Origin: Aphrocallistes beatrix | Taxonomy: Eukaryota; Porifera; Hexactinellida; Sceptrulophora; Aphrocallistidae | Direction of reading: 5' to 3' | Assembly: GCA_963281255.1 (NCBI GenBank) | Contig: OY725499.1 | Location: 2,178,096 to 2,242,095 of the forward strand | DNA length: 64,000 nucleotides | Shown here: in pieces, positions 1-11,223 of the stretch | Layout: the number at the start of each line of letters is the position of its first letter | How positions within the stretch are numbered: position 1 is the stretch's first letter | Translations under genes and position numbers: made by a program | The notes under the pieces: generated by a model | Told to the model about the DNA's origin: nothing | The model's input: the letters and a program-made list of their open reading frames with translations, nothing else | Databases searched by the model: none

Positions 1-36
1 AAGGATAAGTAAATAGTAGAATCATATACTTATAAT

Positions 37-2898
37 TTATATGGTTTTTAATTCTTGTTTATTCATGCAGTACAGAAAATAGCGTACATTGTAAAATACG
101 TTTTCTATTCGCATAAATGAGACTTGTGTTGCTATTCTTCTGAGGGTAGAGAATAGCTGCTCGCAAACCTGTGAGTTTATTATTTTGAACTTTTCGCTTT
201 TGATAGATTTCAAAGAATAAGATGGATTACAACAATGATTATTCCAGTGAAAGCGATCTACCAAGAATGTTGTGTCTTTGAAAAGTTGTGGGTCCCTACG
301 GAAAACAATAGTAATATGTATGTTTAATTTGGGTCATTTGCTATATGAAAATCTCAGCAAAAACGCTTGCTGTTTTGTTCAGGGTTATACAAGATTTCAA
401 AGGGGGAGAAATCCTTTTCCCAGCCAGTATCAAACCTGTGAAGCCACTAACCTGATTATACATGTGTTGTGCAGATCACAAGCATTATCATATATAATAA
501 TGCGTGGGGGGTTCAAATAGAGTCAGCAGTAAATTAAACACTGTAGTTGTCGACTCTTTACTCCGAAGTATTTCAAACCCGTAGCATACTTTGTGTTTGC
601 AGAGTAAAACTAAAGCCCTGGGGAGAGTCTTTGGTGTTTGGGATAAATTTTTGTACATCCTTTAATACTTTTCTCTTCCTTCTCACCTTCATAATGTGGC
701 AATCTATGGTAATAAGTAGGTTAACATTAATATACTTTTTTATTAATGTTTGTGGTGATATAGTATAAAAGGTGTATTAAATGTAATTACCTGTAACGTC
801 TTGTTATGCCTGGAAAGTACTGAATGAAATTGTCATAAGTTGCCGCTTCGACTATTTTCCTGCCTTCTCTATAATTATTAAGCTCTTCAATTTTTTATAG
901 GATTGCTCTTAGCAGGCCAGCTAGTAGTGATGAAGAGTGAATGCAGTCTTTAATTGTTCATCTACTTCAGAAAGAGAATTTATGAGTAGTCTAAATGTAT
1001 ATATTTTGTCGATAATTCCAAAAAGAATGCATAATTCGATTGGAGATCCAAGGGAAAGTTGAACAAGGGCTTTCTTTTCATTATCGCAAAGAAGAGATGT
1101 AGGAAATAATCCAGTAATCGGATCAGATCTGGCCAAGAGTTCAATAATAACTTTTGCGTTTGGGTATTTAGGATTAACTAGATTCACCTCGGCTACAACA
1201 CTGTTCACAAAGAATATAAAATATGTCAGTTCCCTGGACTCTAATGAATGAACCATGGTATGGAATTCGTGTTCTAAGCACCCATTTTTAGAATATTCTT
1301 TGATCTTTTTCCTGGTTGCCAGATCGGGAATGAAAATTCTTACTGACATCGGTACTAATGCGTATCTCTGGCCCTCATCAAATTCTTGAGTGTAATCAGG
1401 GAGTTCTTTTATAGTTCCCATGGTAATTCCATCCAAAATCAAGAATTCAGGTGTTTCTTTGCACTTTGGGCAACTGAAACAGGTACTATAGTCAATATCT
1501 AGCATCCGTAGATATCCATTCCAGGCGTGCTGTAAAATGTGGTAACTAAATTTGAGTTCCCTGCTGAGTCTGTGAAATTTATTATTCTTTGCTCTAAAAT
1601 GGTACAACAACATTAGAATTATTTCACAAACGTACGCTAATGAAAAAGGCTTACATCATGTATCCATAAAGTGTATTCTTTGACATTGTCATGAATTCGC
1701 TGTATTCATATAGGACTCCGTAGTGAATAAAATAACGATTATTTATGTTGAGTAGCAAATATTTATCTCCTTCAAAGACAGCTTTGCATTGACACTCTCC
1801 CTCGCAAGTTGAAGTATACACTAATAACGTAAATTAATCTTGCATACTCAAAGGAATAATATAGTAATTGTGGTAATGATGCACATACCTTTATGTTCTT
1901 TCAAGTTAAGAATATCATTTTCTGTGTAAACAATAATTCCCCTTTTGGCTACCATCAGACTTTTATCATTATATGTATGACCTTGTTTGCAATGCGCTGT
2001 GTCTGGCTTGAGGTCTATGGTCAACAAGATTCCCCTTGTAAGCTGTTCACTGTATATGTTTGCTAAGTTCTTGCTGAGCTCAAAAGGGATTGCTAGTTTT
2101 GAAACTGTTAAATAATCAAGTATCTTCGGGGGAATTGGTAATTCGCTGCATTCAGAAAGAATCTTTTGTAAAATAGACTTTTGCTCACATATCCCACTGC
2201 AATAATTACAATACCACTTCCTTTCTTTCCTATAGAAGCAATGGTATCCATTTTTCTTGAGTAATATTGTGTCTGCATCAATGGTAAAATAGTTACTGTC
2301 TTCATGTATTTTGATTCAGCAAGCGCTAAACACTGAAATTCCAAACACTTTTCATATGCTTGATAATGCATGCATGATTTTAGGTGACAAGATAAACAAA
2401 TTTCTAAGTTGGTTTCAATCATAACACTCTTCTTAGTTCGCAATACTACTCCACCTACAAATTAAATAAAATACATTAATAGATTCCTATTACATATTAG
2501 GTGTATTATCGTTTTTTTACTGTTCTACATTCTTCTCCCCAAACTACTCAATCTACGTTCTTTACAAAAATAACGATGAGGACTTTGCTAAACTGGAAAT
2601 TACTGAACAGTATTACTGAATTTGTGATTATAATATCTCACCATTGACTAATTCGAAATCTGACATATTTAATACTAAGGAACAATCCTGCAAATACCAG
2701 CAGGCCTTTTGTTTGACAGCTAGAATATGTATGTACTGATCCAAGATAGGAATATCTAATGTTAACTCTCCTTGTGAAAACGTCTCAATAGTCCCTTCAT
2801 CCTTAGATTGGCCTACAAATTTCAAGATAATACTTACAAACGCACTTCGCTTGCTTGGGTCCTTTGGCACCAAATTTATTCCTCTATGCAAATTTTCT
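37..2898 (-). pseudogene. KDZ-type (Kyakuja-Dileera-Zisupton) transposase-derived gene, multi-exon, decayed
   Basis: Six exons can be traced on the minus strand by splice sites and matching phase: about 2898-2642, 2454-1889, 1820-1655, 1593-791, 703-452 and 295-37, with introns of 187, 68, 61, 87 and 156 bases. The product has Cys clusters (CNYC...C near 2190; CEGECQC near 1800; CPKC near 1475), then three blocks typical of KDZ transposases: FLILDG (about 1440), IIIYDNAC (about 485) and NSQVCEQLFSTLRRIA (about 150). These would carry the acidic catalytic residues. It is broken by frame changes near 2308, 935, 622 and 508 and by an in-frame TAA at 895-897. Most of these sit in short homopolymers, so base-calling error is an alternative to decay. 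The 5' exon (2898-2642) has no recognisable domain, and more exons may lie upstream. Family placement rests on motif order; I could not search a database. Confidence 0.6.
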
Positions 2899-3895
2899 TA
2901 GTGCAAGCTAAACTACCTGTGTACTGTTCCACAGTACATTAGCTCGATTATATATTGGCTGAAACGAAATTATAATACTCACTCCTGCGGCGCTACTTAA
3001 TAAAAGGTCAACATGACAATATTATTAATCACTGTTCTTTATTTGACAAAAATATGTGTGATTTAGCTGTGAAGATATCAAAAAAATCGTTTTAAACCCA
3101 GAAATTGTGACTCAACGCATGAAATTGCCCTATAAAACCCTGAATATATATTTCTGATTATAAACAATCCAGCAAACTTAGGTTGCTAGCGGCCTCCCAG
3201 AAACAGGTTAGAAAATGAATTTATTAATTTTTCAAGACGCTTGGAAAACGCACATACCACACACAAAGATTGAGTCAGCATTCTAGATGTCATGGACCAG
3301 TGTAAATTGGCCAAGATTTGTGAATCTTGGCTAAATCTTGGCTAAACGCAACTTTGGAGCTGAGCCAAATTGTTGAGTTAACCTAAATTTGATGGGAGCA
3401 TAATACATTATGGGTTGACAAGAAATTGTAGATTTAATTCTAAGTGTTTTTAATCAATTTATTACTAATAAAACTAATTTATGACAATGAATATAACAAA
3501 TATAAGCTCTTAAATCTATTATTAGATAGAAATAGTAGTTTCACATTCACAGAAGGCTGCAATGATTCTGAATAAGTAATCAACTAATGAATTTGTCGAG
3601 TCCGTAGCTACAGTCTAGCTAGTGTGGATTTGACAATCAAACAATTACTAAGTCCCAGAATTCTAACTATTCACTATCAAACTGGAAACATTTACATAGC
3701 AGACATTAAATGAAGAACATTTAGCCTTACAAACAGTGATTAGAGTACAAGAGCATATCGTCTAGGTTAACAGATGATGTAATATCAGTCCTAATAAGCG
3801 GTCTAACCTCCAAGTCGTAAGAATCGCTTCACCAAGCTCGTCAGTAGAAGAGAGAGGCGAGGAGGGAACTTCAACTTCGGTGTACCGTGGACAGG

Positions 3896-4255
3896 TTATG
3901 GGCTATATGAATAACATGGCTGAGGCTGTTGGTCTCGATCCACTTGGTTAGAAACATCGGCTGAAGGAATCGCCACATCGGGCTGACATAGAATCATGCG
4001 GGAGAGTGGGAGGAGGAGGGTAGGCGTGCTCGATCGTGGGACAGGAACTGCTGTAGTCTCGGTAGTTTGAGTAGAGAATTCGATGATCTCGCCACTCATC
4101 AATATGGCGTCATCTACATCATATTGAGCGAGTCTATCAACTCTTGGGGTAGCATCAAATCTACAGATAGATCAGGGGGTCCTCCTAAAGTGCACCTCAA
4201 AGGGAGTACGTCCAAGTGCAGAATGTTTGACAGTATTCTTAGTATATTGAACATA
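3896..4255 (-). pseudogene. Retroelement integrase C-terminal fragment
   Basis: On the minus strand, around 4225-4180, a frame reads NTVKHSALGRTPFEVHFRRTP. This is the usual sequence just after the catalytic core of Ty3/gypsy-type integrases. It goes out of frame at about 4175 and resumes as an acidic, proline-rich tail down to about 3896. No start codon, RT or LTR is present. It lies inside the inverted-repeat element at 3293-4648, so it is a captured or pre-existing fragment. Confidence 0.45.
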
Positions 4256-4257
4256 TT

Positions 4258-4590
4258 TTAACTACACTCTGTCCTTCATAACAGATCAAGTGACTACTGA
4301 ATTACACCCTGTCCCTCATAACAGATCAATTGACTACTGAATTACACCCTGTCCCTCATAACAGATCAATTGACTACTGAATTACACCCTGTCCCTCATA
4401 ACAGAGCAATTGACTACTGAATTACACCCTGTCCCTCATAACAGAGCAAGTGACTACTGAATTACACCCTGTCCCTCGTAACAGAGCAAGTGACTACTGA
4501 ATTACACCCTGTCCCTCGTAACAGAGCAAGTGACAACTGAATTACACCCTGTCCCTCGTAACAGAGCAAGTGACTACTGAATTACACCCT
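4258..4590. repeat. 40-bp tandem repeat, about 8 copies
   Basis: The unit reads ACACCCTGTCCCTC / ATAACAGA(T/G)CAA(T/G)TG / ACTACTGAATT. Copies differ at a few positions (ATCAATTG versus AGCAAGTG; CATAA versus CGTAA), and the variants are grouped, as expected from stepwise amplification. The array ends exactly where the right inverted terminus of the surrounding element begins. Confidence 0.85.
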
Positions 4591-4873
4591 ACAAGTTGCT
4601 TTTAGCCAAGATTCACAAATCTTGGCCAATTTACACTTTGGTCCATAACATATCCATTGAAATTATCCCTCTATATTCAATTTTTTGCGTAACCCATCCG
4701 CAGAAACTATCCTAACTATATGATTCACTGTTCATCCTTGGGTGTGCTAGAGATCTTTACTTTATTTTAGTTATAATTCTAATCTAAGGAGGCGTTCAAA
4801 CGTTACGTAACGCAAAATTCACGAAAGATTTGACCCCCTACCCTATCTCACAATATTTCACCTTATACATGTA

Positions 4874-5000
4874 CAGTCAAACCTCCATTAGGGAACACCT
4901 CTGATTAAGGAACACCTCCGCTTAGGGGACACCTTTTTTAAGTCCCGATTTTCTCCTATTCTTAAAGGCAGACCTCTTATCAAGGAACACCTCCATTAGA
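4874..5000. mobile_element. Tigger/pogo-like terminus
   Basis: A TA is followed by CAGTCAAACCTCCATTAGGG and repeated GGAACACCTC motifs, the look of pogo-type ends. The opposite end was not found. The rest of 4649-5757 is AT-rich, with the short motif AGGTGTGAAAATATG that recurs in other repeats of the window, and no gene. Confidence 0.3.
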
Positions 5001-5757
5001 GATGTTCAAAAAACAAAATTTTTGAATTTCAATTTGGGTCCGGTTAAATTATGATTAGACATCTTATAATCATCCTCTGAGTCAATTTTGAACTGAATCG
5101 ATGGAGTTTTAGCACTTGCACTTTATACCTGTAAATCCGTAGGAAAATGCCATAGGAAATGCACTTTCGTCCAGATGAGAACTGAGTTACAAAATTGCTT
5201 TATATTCGATGTTAAACAACTTATTTGGATACTCTGGGGGTGGTTTCATGTCTGAAAATAGTACATTTGCATAGTCTAAAATGTACCGTTTTAGAGATAC
5301 GCGCGAAGGTGGTTTTGAACCACTCCATAGTGGTTGTACTGTCCGCTCAAAACCGCATTCGAAAATATGCATATACATAAAGGTGTGAAAATATGAACAA
5401 TTTTCAATGAAAAATTCGAAATCTACGTATCTGAAAACCCCAGAAGAATCGTCAAAAATTTTCTTCTAGCTTGATTTTCGAAAATTTTTGCTCTCGTCAT
5501 ATCCCATTATAAAGGTGTCAAAAATCACATATTTGTTGTTTTGTAGGCGTTAAGATTTCTCTTAGATGTTAGATCTTGTTTCTAGTTTCACCACTTTACA
5601 CCTACATGCCAATTTGGGGCTGTTTCTGCTCTAACACCCTTGGTCCATGTTATCCTATTGTTAATTAACACTTGAATTCAAGTTCATATATTGAGAATGT
5701 CCTTGAACCATTTTACTCAACATTTTATTTAGGGCTTTTAAACAAGCAACCCGATGT

Positions 5758-6144
5758 ACTTTTCAACAGGACAATGCGCCGCCCCATGTTTCTGGGAGGA
5801 CGCGCATGTGGTTAAGTCAAAGAAATATAAAGCTATTACCGTGGCCAGCCCAAAGTCCGGACATAAGTCCCATAGAAAATATTTGGGATGTTATTCAGAG
5901 GCAAATAAACGAGAGAATGAATTTACCATCGAATCTGGAAGAACTAAAATTAGTTGTATTGGAAGAATGGGAAATGATACCAGAACAAACTCTCAAACAT
6001 TTAATAGAAGGGATGCCACGAAAGATAACAGCAGTCAGGTTGGTAAAAGGTTACCAAACAGTATTAAAAGTTGAAATAACACGTTTATCCAAAGATTTAG
6101 TCACGAAACATCCAACGAATAGGAATTATCGCATACAAGTCTAG
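5758..6144 (+). pseudogene. Tc1/mariner transposase C-terminal fragment
   Basis: Starting at the codons TTT CAA CAG GAC AAT GCG, the frame reads FQQDNAPPH..., then PWPAQSPDISPIENIWDVI. These are the second Asp and the final Glu regions of a Tc1-type DD34E transposase. The frame changes near 5800. The N-terminal DNA-binding domain and the first catalytic Asp are absent and no start codon fits. This is a dead 3' fragment, and 5600-5757 upstream is too degenerate to translate. Confidence 0.7.
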
Positions 6145-7251
6145 TCTTAACCTCCTTTTTAGCGGAACTAGATTCTTACTTGAATTATTATAGAATGTAC
6201 TCTCTAAAGTATTTGTGTCTCTATAGCATCCTATAGTATTTTGTATCAATCTGCTATACGTAGTAGAAAATAAAATGACATCCAACTTAATCATTTTTGG
6301 TATAGTACGTATTATATGGGAAAATCAGCTGTACGAAGACTTTTGGTAGGTAAGATAAGATTATGATATTTATCTAGTGTAATATTGTATTTTGAATTAC
6401 AATGACTTCAGCGGGAAACTATTCTATCTTTGAGATTTTTTTCCTCGATTAGCTCTAATGATGGACCGAGAAGTTCCAGTCAAACGATGGATCCAGAAGG
6501 TCAGTTTTCGATTTCTTGTACTAGCAAAAATCAGAGCATTGAAGGAGTGCGCTCCAGGCGTGCTCCGATCGAGAATTAAGGACCGGAACCCGGATCGCTG
6601 TCATATTTTTCGTTGTATTGTTCGCAAATTCTCCAGTATAAATCGCTAAATACAGGTAAATAACATACTCTTCGAAGGCCTGAGAGTTGTTATTTTCAGT
6701 ATTTTTGTCGATTTTCATGCGCAAATCGTCTTCGAATTATAATAAATAACAATGACTTTAGGAGACTCCCAATAAAACGAACACTGATAATGCGACTCAC
6801 AAGAAAAGGACTACATATTTGATTTTTCAAAGGAGCGCAAATGGAGTTCACTCCAATTTTTCCGGAGTGAAAGCTCGAGCTCAAGCGCCCTCCTTTTCTA
6901 CCGGAGAAGCGAAAAGTGGAGCGCCGCACCTTTTTCGGGCAAGGAGTGCACTGCACCAGCGCACTCAAATATTTGAGGAGCGCTTAAGGACAAGAAAAAA
7001 TATATGAATGCCTTTTAAGTGACTCCTTGTCAGGTCAATTATATAGTTGTTTGTGTATGTTGCAGGAAATTCTCAAAGAATTTCATCTGTCGCTTTCGTG
7101 AGTCTGGGCATTTCGAGTTTTTTTAAAAAGGCCGTATAGCTGTCTGCGCCAGTTACAGTATTTGTTATTCCGTTGCAATATGTGATAACTTATACAGGTC
7201 ATTCTGGAACATGAGTGGATTTTTATTTCATATATACGATTTTTAGTAATC
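6145..7251. other. No gene recognised
   Basis: AT-rich except for two patches (about 6535-6610 and 6830-6990) rich in GGAGTGCGCTCC / GGAGCGC motifs, which look like ends of a degenerate MITE. TTTTTAG at 7229-7235 could be a splice acceptor for the coiled-coil frame that follows. Confidence 0.4.
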
Positions 7252-7836
7252 ATGAAGATTTTGACATCTTTACAAATTGTTGTTGAAGAAGGGACAAAGG
7301 AACGAGCCATTCTAAGGCTAGAAATCGCCGAAGAACGAGGAAAAAGCGAAGTTTTGTCACTGAAAATAGGAGAACTGAAAGAGGAGCTCGCGAATGAGAA
7401 AAAATGGAGGAAAGAAATATCAGAAGAGCTGGTAAAAGAAAAGGAGCAAAATGAACGACTCACTAAGGAGGTGGCTGATAGTCAAGTGAAATTGGACGAG
7501 ATCGCTTGTAGCTTTGATGAATCAAAGTCTGAGCTCCATAACATGAAAAATGAATTCGCGGAGGCTCAGAGGGAGAGAGTAATGTTGAGAGAAAAAGTTT
7601 TTTTTCTTATTATGCTAAATTTGAAGAGTTTTCTCGAAAAAGGACCCGCTTCGAGGAGGAAGCTGATGTAGAGAAGAGGAAAAGAATATGTGTCGAACAG
7701 CAATCATTAAAATATCATAATGAAGTAAATCAGCTGTCTGCTCAATTGGTCGAGAGACTCAAGCGTGTAGCTGTATTGGAAGATCAAAACTGCATTTTAG
7801 CAGCCAGATTGAGAAAATTGATGTCTCCCTCTGACA
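7252..7836 (+). pseudogene. Coiled-coil protein gene, broken
   Basis: From the ATG at 7252 a highly charged Glu/Lys-rich frame runs about 115 residues with heptad character (VEEGTKERAILRLEIAEERG..., ELANEKKWRKEI). It shifts frame at a run of eight Ts (about 7599-7606). The neighbouring frame then continues in the same style (FEEFSRKRTRFEEEADVEKR..., LVERLKRVAVLEDQN) to MSPSD at about 7834, where an inserted element interrupts it. A further open stretch after the insertion (8820-8963, ending TGA) may be the old C-terminus. No catalytic domain is recognisable, so it could be a structural protein or a transposon accessory ORF. The single lesion in a homopolymer could be a sequencing error; the insertion is not. 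Confidence 0.45.
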
Positions 7837-8815
7837 TAGGCGTAGAATACGGGGGGGCGAGGGGGGCGCCCCCCCCATATTTTCAAACTGGGGGGGCGGT
7901 ACATAGGACCACCCCCCAGTTTTGGAGCTATGAGACCCAATTTATTAGTAATTATTTTCAGATTAGGATTCATCTAGTAATCAAGCAAAACTTAATTAAT
8001 AGAAACTAAATTGTGTGAATCGCTATTGATTTACCAACAACTAAGAAGTCAATGGTTACTAATTACAATCTAATTGATGAAACCTTATAAAGGTGTACCG
8101 CATTGCTCGCTCTTGTGAGACAGTTGGAGCTGCATTACAGGTTACCGAGGAACAAATAAGGACATTTTACAAGGACCTTTACTCGTTGATGATGGAAACT
8201 GATGCCAAAGCCCTTTTATTCCAAGACGATTTCGATGTTGTCGAATTATTGAGAAAATGCCTAGCGGACAACTGCATGGCAGACTCAGATCTGAACACAT
8301 TGGCTAAGTTCTATGCTGGGCGAATAAAGCTGGATAACCTCAGCTTTGAGATAAATATTTGGTTCGCCCGATGCAAAGCAATGCAGGGCCAGCATACGAT
8401 TGCAACATTGTGGGAAAAGCTAGTCGAAGAACGCACGAGGCGGAGAGATCATTTAGCATGCTACGAAGAATCGATAACTTAATGCGAAATTCTCAAACAC
8501 AAGAGAGGTTGAACCATTGTTCAATTTTGGGCATTCATAGGGAGTGCACGAGTGGACACATTCAATAGATATTTACCCACTCATTGAGGAGTTCATTAAT
8601 TCGACTGCTCAAAAGGGAAACATGTTTGGCCCAAACCCCCAATAGATTCTCATTTCTGATATTGTTTTCCATATCAGCTATTCAATTAAACAATCGGTTA
8701 TTTATTAACACAATAAACTGATATACGTAATATGAGGGAAAACATTGTAATTAGAAATGAATATCAAACCTCGTCCCCCCCATATTTATGTGATTTTGAG
8801 AGAAATTCTACGCCC
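7837..8815. mobile_element. hAT-like insertion with GGCGTAGAAT termini
   Basis: The left end is CATAGGCGTAGAAT followed by long G and C runs. The right end is its inverse, ATTCTACGCCCATG, also preceded by a C run. GGCGTAG next to G runs is a common end type of hAT elements. An 8-bp target duplication is not obvious. The element carries an unidentified 130-codon frame. Confidence 0.5.
8093..8482 (+). CDS. Unidentified ORF inside the insertion
   Basis: An open frame of about 130 codons without an ATG, starting after CTTATAAAG and ending TAA. It is predicted soluble and mostly helical (ETVGAALQVTEEQIRTFYKDLY, VVELLRKCLADN, SFEINIWFARCKAMQG, TLWEKLVEERTRRRDHL). It could be a fragment of the element's transposase or a captured host exon. 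I see no diagnostic motif. Confidence 0.3.
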   Translation: MYRIARSCETVGAALQVTEEQIRTFYKDLYSLMMETDAKALLFQDDFDVVELLRKCLADNCMADSDLNTLAKFYAGRIKLDNLSFEINIWFARCKAMQGQHTIATLWEKLVEERTRRRDHLACYEESIT

Positions 8816-9245
8816 ATGTTGTAAAGGGAAGCAGAATCTACTGCGCAAACGCGGGAGACACAGCTAAGGCATTCTCTGTGAGAGGGGGAACGTATTCGAG
8901 CTCTCCACGACCACAATCACTTACACTGGAGACCCGCTTTCTTTTCCCCAAGAGGAGAGTGTGAATACAAGAACTAGTTGTAATATATATTAGTAGTTGC
9001 ACTTACATTACCATAATAATGAAAAATATTTATATCACAATATCGCCTTTCAAAAGACCACGAGTTTATCTTTGGTCATCCCTCCTCGAAACGACCTGGG
9101 TGTTTTGGTGGTATGCATTTTTAGATGTTTCATTGTTCAGGTGACATGCAAATTCGTGTTCAATGAATATTTTCTAACCTTTTAACTAAATTTAAAATAT
9201 TATACATGTAAAATATCTATAATACAATATAATACGTGTAGCGTA

Positions 9246-9595
9246 CTAGAATTTCAAAATGTGGAGCTGCACTATCGGTCTGTCGACCAACATTAAAAAC
9301 GCACCAGGTTTAAACATCGTTGAAAGAATCCATGTATTTTCTGCATACTGGATTAGGGGTTGCATATGTGATGTAGCTTGTTCCTTAAGTGCATTGAACA
9401 CAGGGATTACTTGTTCTTCTGGGAGAAATGGAAGTGTCGCCAGTGAAAAACACATCCTTGTATCTCGACCTGAGATAAAGTCTCTCTGACTCCTCTCCAT
9501 ATAGCTGCCTCAAAATGTGTGACCACTTTCGTCACTGCGATCATATCTGGTAGTTTATTCAATATACGTAGCTACTATTACCTGTATGATAAATA
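9246..9595 (-). pseudogene. MULE (Mutator-like) transposase fragment
   Basis: Two frames on the minus strand give the middle and end of a MULE transposase core: HFEAAIWRGVRETL...IQGCVFHW (about 9525-9430), then LATLPFLPEEQVIPVFNALK...MQPLIQYAENTWI (about 9440-9320). This is the usual order of the family, with a frame break between them. The last residues of the second frame are read from an unrelated repeat end (GCTGCACTATCGGTCTGTCG at 9264-9283). It abuts the NHL pseudogene, so it probably replaced that gene's 3' half. 8964-9245, to its left, is featureless. Confidence 0.6.
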
Positions 9596-10221
9596 CGTAA
9601 GTTTTTAAGAATAATATTCTACCAAATGTATAATCCTCTCCTACATATATCTGCTGGCTGGTAGGATCTATACAGATTGCTGTAGGGATGTTTAGTTGAT
9701 CTTCTTCCCCACCTTCCTTAACTCCATGCCAGATAGGCAGATTCCTACAAGCGTATGGATTTGGTCTTTTCATAATGCGACACTTCTCTTCCAGTATCCT
9801 CTCTATCTCTTCCATCTGACAGCTGATGGACACGAGAGGGAACGAAATCTGTTCTGAAAGGATCTTCTCCATTTCTTCTTCGATATTTTAAAGGGTTTTC
9901 TGGAGCAACGTGTTCTTCCAGTTGGCATTTTAACTTTTTTTCAGTTTCTTCTTTCAACTGAATCAGCTCTTCCAAGCTAACTTTCCGCTCGTTTATTTTC
10001 TCAGCGATATCAACTGGGATGGCATCCAACTCTGCCAAGGGTGTCACTTCCCTTTGTGCCACCATTTCGTGGATCTGTCTGAAAGTGTCGCCTAGTTGTC
10101 TCTTCCTCTCTGCCACTTGTTGAGTCAGATATTCTAGAGCTCTTTCGAAATCTGTGATGGAGACGTGTCGGGGACTTTGTGTGGCTGCAACTATTGGTGC
10201 TTGTGGGTACTTTGCTGCCAT
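9596..10221 (-). pseudogene. Coiled-coil/NHL protein gene, 5' half of a dead duplicate
   Basis: It starts MAAKYPQAPIV and matches the intact gene at 13512-14807 along the coiled coil (LTQQVAERKRQL, LAELDAIP), SEQISFPLVSISCQMEEIE, and the first propeller strand (PTAICIDP...QQIYVGE). It is broken by a one-base frame change near 9915 and a TAA just after it. About 210 C-terminal residues (the rest of the NHL propeller) are missing; the frame runs into MULE sequence. The upstream region is also shared with the intact copy, so the duplication included the promoter. Confidence 0.8.
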
Positions 10222-10269
10222 TCTTTTCTTGTAGTTTGTTTGTTAGATAAATTAGTGAGTTTATGAGTC

Positions 10270-10277
10270 TATTTATA
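10270..10277 (-). promoter_or_regulatory. TATA box of the NHL pseudogene copy
   Basis: Minus-strand TATAAATA about 50 bases before the ATG. The same box, inside closely similar flanking sequence, precedes the intact copy (14877-14884). Conservation between the two copies supports it. Confidence 0.55.
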
Positions 10278-10559
10278 CATTTCTCTTAGATTAGTAATGG
10301 AGGCAACATAGCTAAATATAGGATTGAATCTCCTTAGTTATCCCATTACACATGTGGTATGTAGTTACTTTCATTATTGTTATATTTAATTCCAATAGAA
10401 TCAATTTCAAAATGAGACAATATTGTTTCAGGGTGGTCTAATCTTGACTAAACTATATTAGTTGAAAGTGGATTTTCTTCAAACTAAGTAACCTCCAATT
10501 GATTTATCTAAATTTAGATTATCAGTATTAAACATGTATTGGAGATATTATACATACAA

Positions 10560-11215
10560 ACACGCTTCGCTTACTTGTGCTGCGCGGCTTGCTGACACTG
10601 CGTGTCCGCAGAGTCGCCCAGCGGGCGCCTGGAGTTACTCAATCTAACCTATTTGGGAATTCTTTTACTTTATATAAATATTATAAACAAAAGTTCACGA
10701 ATAATTTATCATATGGATCCGAAAATATAATATTCTTAATCTACACCCTAAAAACCTTATGACAACCGTTGGAAGCTAGTCTCTTGCTTATTTTTGTAAT
10801 TTGTTTAATTTATGTAGCTATTGTAAACAAAAATAAACAAATAATTTATCATACAGATCTGAAAATATAATATTCTTAATCTACACCTCTAAAAATCCCA
10901 TGTCAACCGTTGGAAGCTCGTCTCTGGCCTATTTTTGTAATATGTTCACTTTATGTATCTATTGTAAACAAAAGTAAACAAATAATTTATCATATCGATC
11001 TGAAAATACGATATTCGAAATCTACACCCCTAAAAATCCCCTGTCAACCGTTGGGAGCTAGTCTCTAACATATTTTTCAAAATTCGTCACATAGTGTTAA
11101 AATATTTTTCCTCTCTTAGATCTTCGAACTTAGTCGTAGAATCATAATTTGACACCTACATGCCAATTTTCGTATCTCTATGACTTACCAATTCTTCAAT
11201 CAATTCGGACAAACA
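10560..11215 (-). mobile_element. Degenerate Helitron, subfamily 2
   Basis: The left edge holds a decayed form of the GC-rich 3' hairpin (CACGCTTCGCTTACTTGTGC), followed by GTCGCCCAGCGGGCGCCTGG and the subfamily body, ending near CAATTCGGACAAACAAACAA. The terminal TCTTATATATTAAAACGC is missing, so this copy has lost its 5' end. Confidence 0.6.
10650..11075. repeat. 141-bp unit repeated three times inside a Helitron
   Basis: The motif AACCGTTGG(A/G)AGCT starts at 10764, 10905 and 11046, exactly 141 bases apart. The flanking ATAATTTATCATA...GATC(C/T)GAAAATA is repeated in step. Related Helitrons at 16902-17536 and 56736-57337 carry fewer copies. Confidence 0.8.
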
Positions 11216-11223
11216 AACAAACT

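Larger units (their letters stand above)
3293..4648. mobile_element. DNA transposon-like element with ~50-bp inverted termini
   Basis: The left end starts TGGACCAGTGTAAATTGGCC and continues into a GCCAAGATT...AATCTTGGC palindrome. The right end (4592-4648) is its reverse complement with a few changes. Between them lie a retroelement integrase scrap and a 40-bp satellite. No clear target-site duplication is visible. 2899-3292, just to its left, shows nothing I can name. Confidence 0.55.

Noticed and set aside
4258-4590. Tandem array that could suggest a CRISPR
   Set aside because: Units are contiguous with no unique spacers, in a eukaryotic context; the same holds for 57915-58526.
5754-6074. 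106-codon ORF overlapping the Tc1 relic
   Set aside because: Out-of-frame shadow; the neighbouring frame carries the transposase motifs.
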